Shown one piece after another: positions 1 through 4,230 of a stretch of DNA of 5,453 bases. The position numbers and the translations under genes are program-made. Each line of letters starts with the position of its first letter. Within the stretch, counting starts at the first letter, position 1. The stretch lies in the NCBI GenBank assembly GCA_028286505.1, contig JAQBRK010000016.1, positions 1 through 5,453 on the forward strand. The letters are read 5' to 3'. Source of the stretch: Parcubacteria group bacterium (lineage in GTDB: Bacteria; Patescibacteriota; Minisyncoccia; Phycocordibacterales; Phycocordibacteraceae). Below the pieces are notes generated by a model, which did not search any database, had not been told where the DNA came from, and saw nothing but the letters and a program-made list of their open reading frames with translations.

Positions 1-296
1 ATGATAACTTCCGTGCGGTACTGCTTTGCACCGTCTTTCTCCCAAGAGCGTGTCGTGAGACGTCCCTCGATGAAGATAGGGCGACCTTTCTTAAGGTACT
101 GGCCTATGACTTCAGCGGTTCGGCCGAAAGCCACGACGTTATGGAATTCTGTCTGTTCCTGGCGTGCACCGTCTTTATTCTTAAACGAACGATTGGTCGC
201 AATCGCGAAGTTGGCGACCTGCTGTCCCGAAGGAAGCGCTTTGAGTTCCGGGTCGCGAGTAAGGTTCCCGTACAGCTCTACTTTGTTTATGTACAT
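1..296 (-). CDS. ssb: Single-stranded DNA-binding protein, N-terminal OB-fold (partial, 3' end off window)
   Basis: The 98 visible residues are a near-complete bacterial SSB OB-fold. SSB coats single-stranded DNA in replication, repair and recombination and usually acts as a tetramer. The chain opens MYINKVELYGNLTRDPEL, the standard first strand. TEFHNVVAFGRTAEV (residues 49-63) and GRLTTRSWEKDG (78-89) match the central strands. Compared with E. coli from memory, Phe51 replaces Trp54, while Phe57 and Trp85 correspond to Phe60 and Trp88, all DNA-stacking positions. The flexible tail and acidic C-terminal tip that recruits partners lie beyond the left edge. The ATG at 296 is the only sensible start: it begins exactly at the family's N-terminus, 21 bases after the rpsF stop. 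There is no Shine-Dalgarno; a promoter-like box lies immediately upstream instead. The rpsF-ssb order is widely conserved, and rpsR is expected next. Confidence 0.95.
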   Translation of the reverse strand, partial: MYINKVELYGNLTRDPELKALPSGQQVANFAIATNRSFKNKDGARQEQTEFHNVVAFGRTAEVIGQYLKKGRPIFIEGRLTTRSWEKDGAKQYRTEVI

Positions 297-302
297 AGGA
301 AA

Positions 303-311
303 AGTATAGCA
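303..311 (-). promoter_or_regulatory. Candidate extended -10 promoter for ssb (possibly leaderless)
   Basis: Read on the minus strand, the rpsF-ssb gap contains TGCTATACT, matching an extended -10 (TGnTATAAT) at all but one base. Exactly six bases separate the hexamer from the ssb ATG, so a typical start site would fall on the A of ATG and give a leaderless mRNA. I see no good -35: hexamers 16-18 bases upstream are AGGTGC, CAGGTG and GCAGGT. That is tolerable for extended -10 promoters but weakens the case. It may be a secondary promoter inside the operon, or chance. Confidence 0.35.
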
Positions 312-317
312 GGACGC

Positions 318-818
318 TTACGCGGCACCTGCTTCCTTAAGTGCTGCGTCGAGCTCTTCGTCGCGAACCTCCTCTTCGGCTCCGTTCTCCATTTCCGGCA
401 TCTTTGCGAAGATTTCGGCCATTTCAGCGGAATGCTTTGCGGCATCCTTCGTGGTCCGAATATCGAGGAAGCGGATAACGCGCGTCTCGGCCTTTATTGC
501 TTCGAGCACTTTCTCATGTCCCTCCCCTTCGGTTTCGTACGCTACCCAGCAGAAGAAGGAGCTCGTGAAGTCACGGCGACCGTTCTGTTCGCTGCGCGAG
601 ATCATGTACGCGAGCGGGATCTTCGTAGGCTCGCCTTCGGCGACTACGGTTCCGACTCCTGCGATCATTTCGCGAAGCGCCTGGTAAGTTTTCTTCACTT
701 CTTCGGTCGGAAGTTCAGAATCGAGGTGGAAGCCAAGCTCGTATACCCGGAACTCGTTATATCCCGTCTCAAGCTCCTGCTCGGTGCCCTCAGCACCGTT
801 TTCGATTTCTTTTTTCAT
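318..818 (-). CDS. rpsF: Ribosomal protein bS6, divergent, with acidic N- and C-terminal extensions
   Basis: bS6 is a small-subunit ribosomal protein that pairs with bS18 on the platform. The 166-residue product carries the bS6 ferredoxin-like core between about residues 22 and 125. It begins with a first strand around FRVYELGFHLDSELPTEEV and continues with a helix through residues 40-54. Then come the EGEPTKIPLAYMI strand (61-73), the GRRDFTSSFFCWVAYE strand (80-95), a helix, and the closing RVIRFLDIRTT strand (113-123). Similarity is recognisable but weak; the position just before ssb, as in rpsF-ssb-rpsR, supports the call strongly. About 20 extra acidic residues precede the core and about 40 charged residues follow it, against roughly 95-135 residues for common bS6. 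I chose the ATG at 818 because a longer in-frame reading from 935 would overlap tatD with unrelated sequence. Only a weak GAG lies upstream in place of a ribosome site. Confidence 0.85.
   Translation of the reverse strand: MKKEIENGAEGTEQELETGYNEFRVYELGFHLDSELPTEEVKKTYQALREMIAGVGTVVAEGEPTKIPLAYMISRSEQNGRRDFTSSFFCWVAYETEGEGHEKVLEAIKAETRVIRFLDIRTTKDAAKHSAEMAEIFAKMPEMENGAEEEVRDEELDAALKEAGAA
782..798 (-). repeat. Short inverted repeat in the 5' end of rpsF
   Basis: On the coding strand a perfect 6-bp stem, CGGTGC / GCACCG, encloses a 5-base loop about 21-37 bases after the rpsF start codon. It encodes part of the acidic N-terminal extension. bS6:bS18 is known to repress its own operon in several bacteria by binding a CCG-bearing hairpin in the mRNA leader. 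Here there is hardly any leader, so a hairpin just inside the gene is the only local candidate. Stems of this size occur several times by chance in a window this long, so the evidence is thin. Confidence 0.2.
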
Positions 819-827
819 TGCTCGCGC

Positions 828-856
828 ACTGTACCACGTGCAGTTGGAGCCAGCAA
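828..856 (-). promoter_or_regulatory. Candidate promoter for rpsF-ssb in the tatD-rpsF gap
   Basis: The 48-base gap between tatD and rpsF is the largest in the window. On the minus strand it holds TTGCTG (851-856), a 17-base spacer, and TACAGT (828-833) preceded by TGG, an extended -10 arrangement. The hexamers match consensus at only 3 and 4 of 6 positions, but the spacing is ideal. Nine bases separate the -10 from the ATG at 818, so transcripts would have a leader of about 2-3 bases. The location fits the break between the tRNA-charging genes and the rpsF-ssb unit. No terminator is visible in the gap, so read-through from tatD is also likely. Confidence 0.35.
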
Positions 857-867
857 CGAAGCCGTTT

Positions 868-1659
868 CTAAAGTTTAAACACGCGGCAAGCGTTAGCGCT
901 AAGGGTGCTTCGCACCGTTTCCCCATCTTCTCCACGTATCTCGGCTATCTTTTTCACTATCTCCGGTACGGAAAGCGGATCGTTCCGCTGACCCCGGCGT
1001 GAAGCAGGAGCCACGAACGGCGAATCGGTCTCAGACAGAATATGGGTGAGCGGTATTGAGCGAACTATCTCGTCGTAGTCACGCGCGAAAGTAAGGACGG
1101 CCGTATATGACAGGGTGAAGTCGAGGACGACCGCACGCCTCGCAATTTCGGTATTCCCTACAAAGAAATGGAAGTTGCCGCGAAGATTCGGATATTCATT
1201 TCGTGCGCTTTCGAGCATCGTGAGCGCTTCTTCATAGGCGTCTACCGTTCCTTTGCTCGGTCGAGCGTGAATCATAAGCGGTTTATTCACCTTCGCTGCA
1301 AGTTCTATGTGGCGCTGGAATACCTCGCGTTGCTTCTGCTTCGCAGCATCCGGGTTCTCAGGACGAAAATAATCAAGCCCGCATTCCCCTATCGCAACCA
1401 CTTTCCCATCTTCAGCAAGATTCAAATATAGCGATGCATCGCTATATTTCCAATCTGCTGCAGAATTAGGGTGGAGTCCGACGCTTGCATAGAGGTGCTC
1501 ATGCTTTTGGGCGAGAGCCACAGCTTTCTTACTTGATTCGTAATCCACACCGACGACGAGCCCATGAATACCTTCTTCTTTCATCTGCGCAATAAGCGCG
1601 TCGCGGTCTTCGTCGTACGTGTCGAACTGAATATGGCAGTGCGCATCGAAGTAGCGCAT
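868..1659 (-). CDS. tatD: TatD-family metal-dependent hydrolase / deoxyribonuclease
   Basis: This is a 263-residue TIM-barrel hydrolase of the TatD family. Family members are two-metal enzymes; E. coli TatD is a 3'-5' DNA exonuclease, and the cyanobacterial D-aminoacyl-tRNA deacylase Dtd3 is a relative. All metal and catalytic landmarks are present: DAHCH (His7, His9), GLHP (His63), IGECGLDY (Glu92), MIHAR (His131), GNFHFF (His164) and ETDSP (Asp212). RRGQRNDP (221-228) and the C-terminal NACRVFKL are also family-typical. Length is normal. The ATG at 1659 begins exactly at the MRYFDAHCH start, three bases after the metG stop. Only GGGGA, about 12 bases upstream, resembles a ribosome site, so translation is probably coupled to metG. 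The metG-tatD order also occurs in Firmicutes (metS-yabD in B. subtilis). A perfect 26-bp palindrome lies within codons 71-79. The exact substrate cannot be read from sequence. Confidence 0.95.
   Translation of the reverse strand: MRYFDAHCHIQFDTYDEDRDALIAQMKEEGIHGLVVGVDYESSKKAVALAQKHEHLYASVGLHPNSAADWKYSDASLYLNLAEDGKVVAIGECGLDYFRPENPDAAKQKQREVFQRHIELAAKVNKPLMIHARPSKGTVDAYEEALTMLESARNEYPNLRGNFHFFVGNTEIARRAVVLDFTLSYTAVLTFARDYDEIVRSIPLTHILSETDSPFVAPASRRGQRNDPLSVPEIVKKIAEIRGEDGETVRSTLSANACRVFKL
889..916 (-). repeat. Two adjacent small hairpins at the 3' end of tatD
   Basis: On the coding strand, GGTGC-GAA-GCACC (904-916) is followed three bases later by AGCG-CTAA-CGCT (889-900), ending 19 bases before the tatD stop codon. 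Both stems are perfect (5 and 4 bp) but short. They could stabilise or pause the transcript at the junction between the synthetase part and rpsF. No T-run follows, so they are not a standard intrinsic terminator. Both encode ordinary family-like residues, so chance is a fair explanation. Confidence 0.25.
1424..1449. repeat. Perfect 26-bp palindrome inside tatD
   Basis: The half-site AAATATAGCGATG is followed directly by its exact reverse complement, giving 26 bp of perfect dyad symmetry with no spacer; the next base on each side breaks it. It covers tatD codons 71-78 and two bases of codon 79 (residues KYSDASLY and the start of Leu79), in the surface segment between the GLHP and IGECGLD motifs. 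In RNA it could fold as an 11-bp stem with a UGCA loop; in DNA it could be a site for a symmetric dimer. The outer seven bases of each arm are A/T only, unlike the surrounding sequence. A 13-bp half-site is expected by chance fewer than once in thousands of windows this size. Confidence 0.9.
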
Positions 1660-1662
1660 AGT

Positions 1663-3168
1663 TTATGAAAGTCCCCGCGCTTCGCCGTTCACCTGATCGC
1701 TCAAGCCCGGTGCTCCGCCCGCCGCTTGCTCACTCAAGCGGGGAAACAGATTCTCCGGCTTCTTGTTTTCGCGGAGAGCGGCCATGATGGCTTCGCTCGT
1801 GGTTGGCATGAGGGGAACCAGGTGCGCGGCGATCTTGGCCACATGCTTCACGAGCTTGGTTATTTCATCCAATGCCTCTTGCTTGGTATTCTCATTCTTC
1901 ACCTTCCTGTAGGGTTCATGCGATGTCATGAATTCGTCGCCTTTTCCGATATGTTCCCATACGAGGTCCAGGGCCTCATTGAAGGCGAACCGGTCGAGCT
2001 TTGAAGCGAAAGCTTCTTCTACGGTCAGGTCTTCCCCTGAAAACACTACCGGTTCCGGCAAGTGCTCTTCGGCAAGCTTCATCACGCGCGCGACGAGGTT
2101 GCCGATGCCGTTCACCAGGTTCGCCGTATACCATTCGTCGAGACGTTCCCACGTAACATCGGAGTCTTCCGTCGGGTGTACGTGGCGAAGCAAGAGGTAG
2201 CGCGTCGCATCCGTACCGTACTTCTCAACCAGTTCGTAGGGATTGATGACGTTTCCGAGAGATTTGCTCATGCGCTGCCCGCCAGAATTTATGAATCCGT
2301 GATAAAAGATCTGGTCGGTGTTCTTTATCTCGGCCGACATAAGCATGGCCTGCCACATAACCGACTGAAATCTGACTTGGTCTTTCCCTGCCATCTGGAG
2401 CGTCGTACCGTTCTCCCAGAACTTCTTGAATTTCCCTTCTGCGTCCTCGGGCCAACCGAGCGTCGAGAGGTAGCTCGTGAGCGCGTCGAACCAGACGTAC
2501 ATGACCTGGGAATCATCACCCGGTACCGGTACGCCCCAGCTCAAGCGTTCCCGTTCACGCGAAATACTAAAATCTTCAAGACCTCCTTGTACAAAATTAA
2601 TAGCCTCTTCCCGTCGCCAATCCGGAAGAATAACGTCCGTGTTCGCGAGGTACGCAAGCAGACGGTCACCGTAGGCACTCAGACGGAAGAAGTAATTTTC
2701 TTCGGAGATGACTTCCGGAGTGAGGGACGGGTGCAGCACGCATTTCCCGTTCTCATCGAGCTCCTTGTCGGTCTTGAAGGCTTCACACCCGACGCAGTAC
2801 GTACCCGTATATGTTTTCTTATAGATATCTCCCTTGGCATCGCACCTGCGCCACATTTCTTGCGCGGCAACGTAATGAGCGGGTAGCGTGGTCCGGATGA
2901 ACGCGTCATAGGAAAGATCGAGCGCCGTGCCGAGTCGTTTGAATTCGTCCGAATAGTGATCCACGTATGCGTGCACGTCTTGTTTATTCTTTTCAGCTGC
3001 CTGCAAAATTTTCTGTCCGTGCTCGTCGGTACCCATATTGAGGAACACGTCCTCTCCTTGAAGACGCAGCATGCGCGCGAACGCGTCGGCCTGCACGAAC
3101 TCGAGCGCATTCCCGATATGGGGGTCGGCGTTTACGTACGGGAGGGTGGTAGTTATGTAGCGTGCCAT
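1663..3168 (-). CDS. metG: Methionyl-tRNA synthetase, short form
   Basis: This class I synthetase attaches methionine to initiator and elongator tRNA-Met in the cytoplasm. The 501 residues run from TTTLPYVNADPHIGN, with the HIGH-type signature as HIGN at 17-20, through a single zinc knuckle (Cys125, Cys128, Cys143, His146). WGVPVPG (211-217) and YVWFDAL (224-230) follow, then the RMSKS loop (299-303) and a helical anticodon-binding domain from about 340 to 465, with Asn357 and Arg361 at the expected anticodon-contact spacing. There is no C-terminal EMAP-like tRNA-binding domain, so it is a minimal single-knuckle type. Two positions are unusual: Asn20 replaces the second His of HIGH, and Gln268 sits where MetRS normally has His in the methionine pocket. 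The last 25 residues form a degenerate repeat. The ATG at 3168 starts two bases after the permease stop and has no Shine-Dalgarno, suggesting coupled translation; tatD follows after three bases. Confidence 0.97.
   Translation of the reverse strand: MARYITTTLPYVNADPHIGNALEFVQADAFARMLRLQGEDVFLNMGTDEHGQKILQAAEKNKQDVHAYVDHYSDEFKRLGTALDLSYDAFIRTTLPAHYVAAQEMWRRCDAKGDIYKKTYTGTYCVGCEAFKTDKELDENGKCVLHPSLTPEVISEENYFFRLSAYGDRLLAYLANTDVILPDWRREEAINFVQGGLEDFSISRERERLSWGVPVPGDDSQVMYVWFDALTSYLSTLGWPEDAEGKFKKFWENGTTLQMAGKDQVRFQSVMWQAMLMSAEIKNTDQIFYHGFINSGGQRMSKSLGNVINPYELVEKYGTDATRYLLLRHVHPTEDSDVTWERLDEWYTANLVNGIGNLVARVMKLAEEHLPEPVVFSGEDLTVEEAFASKLDRFAFNEALDLVWEHIGKGDEFMTSHEPYRKVKNENTKQEALDEITKLVKHVAKIAAHLVPLMPTTSEAIMAALRENKKPENLFPRLSEQAAGGAPGLSDQVNGEARGLS
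1675..1740 (-). repeat. Two degenerate 33-base tandem units at the metG 3' end
   Basis: Codons 477-487 and 488-498 align as two 11-residue units, RLSEQAAGGAP and GLSDQVNGEAR. A third, truncated copy (GLS) follows just before the stop. Counting codon by codon, 22 of 33 bases agree between the units; in protein, 5 of 11 residues are identical (L, S, Q, G, A) plus Glu/Asp. The tail lies beyond the anticodon-binding domain and is rich in Gly and Ala, so it is probably disordered and dispensable. It looks like an added low-complexity extension rather than a folded domain. Confidence 0.6.
1722..1741. repeat. Inverted repeat in the metG tail
   Basis: CCGCTTG (1722-1728) and CAAGCGG (1735-1741) form a perfect 7-bp stem around a 6-base loop. 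It coincides with the first of the two tandem units. The second unit keeps only part of the symmetry. A 7-bp stem alone would be expected about once or twice by chance in this window; its coincidence with the tandem repeat makes it more interesting. Confidence 0.5.
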
Positions 3169-3170
3169 CG

Positions 3171-4226
3171 CTAAATAACGGGCGCGACATGCTTTCTGCG
3201 TGCCATGTCCGAGAGGAACTCGCGCAGCGCAGCCGCGACCGGAATGGCGAGCACCACACCGAGGAAACCGGCGAGGTCCCCGCCCACGATAAGGGCGAGA
3301 ATGACCAGGAGCGGCGGGATACCGACGATTTTATTCACGACGAGCGGATGGATGAGATGCGCCTCGAACTGATTAATGATGAGGTAGAGCCCTCCGACGA
3401 TAAGAGCGAGCGTAATATCGCCCGTAGAGAACGCTATGACAACGGCGGGTAGTGCGGAAATGAAGGAGCCGAAGATAGGCACGAGCATGGCAAGCGCAGT
3501 GAAGGCGGCGAGCAGGAGCGCGTAGGGCACCCCAAGGATAAGGAGTCCGAGGTAGGCGATAACGCCTCCGATGAGCGATGAGAGAAGTTGCCCCTGCATC
3601 CAGAGTCCTATTTTGCGCTGCGCACGATGCCATAGATTGACGATGTATTCCTCTTTCTTTGCGGGAGTAACGAGGCGAAGGAAGTCTTCAACGCCCGTAT
3701 CCTGAATGGCGAAATAGAACGAAAGGACCACCACCAGAAGGAGCGAGAATATGCCTCCGAAGAACGTCGAGACTATCTTTATCACGCCTGCGGACGGATC
3801 GGTAAAAGCCGATTTGAAAGTAAGAAGCCCGTCGAGGATATTGCTAATCTGCGAACGCTCCGTGCTGACATGAGGACCGGCGGCAGGCGTGTTGAGCGAG
3901 CCCGGAAGATTGAAGTTATCGAGATACTGCGAGCCGACCGAAATGAAATTGCCCGCGTCTTCAAGGATGGGTGGTACGAAGAAGTAGATGACCGAAAACA
4001 GCGTTCCGAACACCATGAGATACATGGTAAGCACAGCGAGAACGCGCGGAATGCGTCGCTTAACGAAGAAGGAGACGCCCGGCTCGATGGCGGACGCGAT
4101 AACGATGGCGGTAAGTACGAGCAGGACGAGGTCGCGCAACACCCACACGGCAAAGGCGAGGGCGCCGATAACCAGCGTCATCATGACGGTCCCCGGAGTT
4201 ATAGCGACCGAAATCTGTTTATCCAT
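3171..4226 (-). CDS. AI-2E family transporter (multi-pass membrane permease)
   Basis: The 351-residue product is a typical AI-2E-family permease of the inner membrane. Hydrophobic segments lie at about 13-30, 32-48, 62-85, 150-174, 212-232, 235-265, 271-286 and 304-335. A soluble, variable stretch lies between about 88 and 145. Family hallmarks in the C-terminal half are QGQLLSSLIGG (211-221), GVPYALLLA (232-240), VPIFGSFISALPAV (249-262), the NQFEAHLIHPLVVNKIVG region (285-302) and the closing GFLGVVLAIPVAAALREF (320-337). E. coli TqsA is linked to autoinducer-2 export, while other members are reported as sodium/proton antiporters, so the substrate here is unknown. A fermentative, reduced-genome cell could use it for ion balance, but that is speculation. 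The ATG at 4226 lies four bases after the glycyl-tRNA synthetase stop, with no Shine-Dalgarno. The normal family length argues for an intact gene. Confidence 0.93.
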   Translation of the reverse strand: MDKQISVAITPGTVMMTLVIGALAFAVWVLRDLVLLVLTAIVIASAIEPGVSFFVKRRIPRVLAVLTMYLMVFGTLFSVIYFFVPPILEDAGNFISVGSQYLDNFNLPGSLNTPAAGPHVSTERSQISNILDGLLTFKSAFTDPSAGVIKIVSTFFGGIFSLLLVVVLSFYFAIQDTGVEDFLRLVTPAKKEEYIVNLWHRAQRKIGLWMQGQLLSSLIGGVIAYLGLLILGVPYALLLAAFTALAMLVPIFGSFISALPAVVIAFSTGDITLALIVGGLYLIINQFEAHLIHPLVVNKIVGIPPLLVILALIVGGDLAGFLGVVLAIPVAAALREFLSDMARRKHVAPVI

Positions 4227-4230
4227 AGAG

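Noticed and set aside
309..332. Terminator-like hairpin at the rpsF stop (GCAGG / CCTGC with an inner CGC-GTAA-GCG)
   Set aside because: The stem is interrupted by mismatches and the following TATACTTTT is not a proper T-run; the ssb gene follows at once, so I do not call a terminator.
855..866. AACG-GCTT-CGTT hairpin in the tatD-rpsF gap
   Set aside because: Four base pairs and no T-run; too weak for a terminator and expected by chance.
141..878. 245-codon open frame on the plus strand, opposite ssb, rpsF and their gaps
   Set aside because: It runs across two real genes and two intergenic gaps, and its translation shows no domain or sensible start context.
819..935. Upstream extension of rpsF to an ATG at 935
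   Set aside because: The extra 39 residues overlap the tatD 3' end in another frame and do not resemble bS6; the ATG at 818 is the first sensible start.
1267..1290. Imperfect hairpin GTGAAT...ATTCAC in tatD
   Set aside because: It encodes the conserved KPLMIH segment, needs two bulges, and is explained by protein conservation.
2062..2886. Long open frame (274 codons) on the plus strand, opposite metG
   Set aside because: It is antisense to well-conserved MetRS motifs, shows no recognisable family, and arises from the codon bias of the minus-strand gene.
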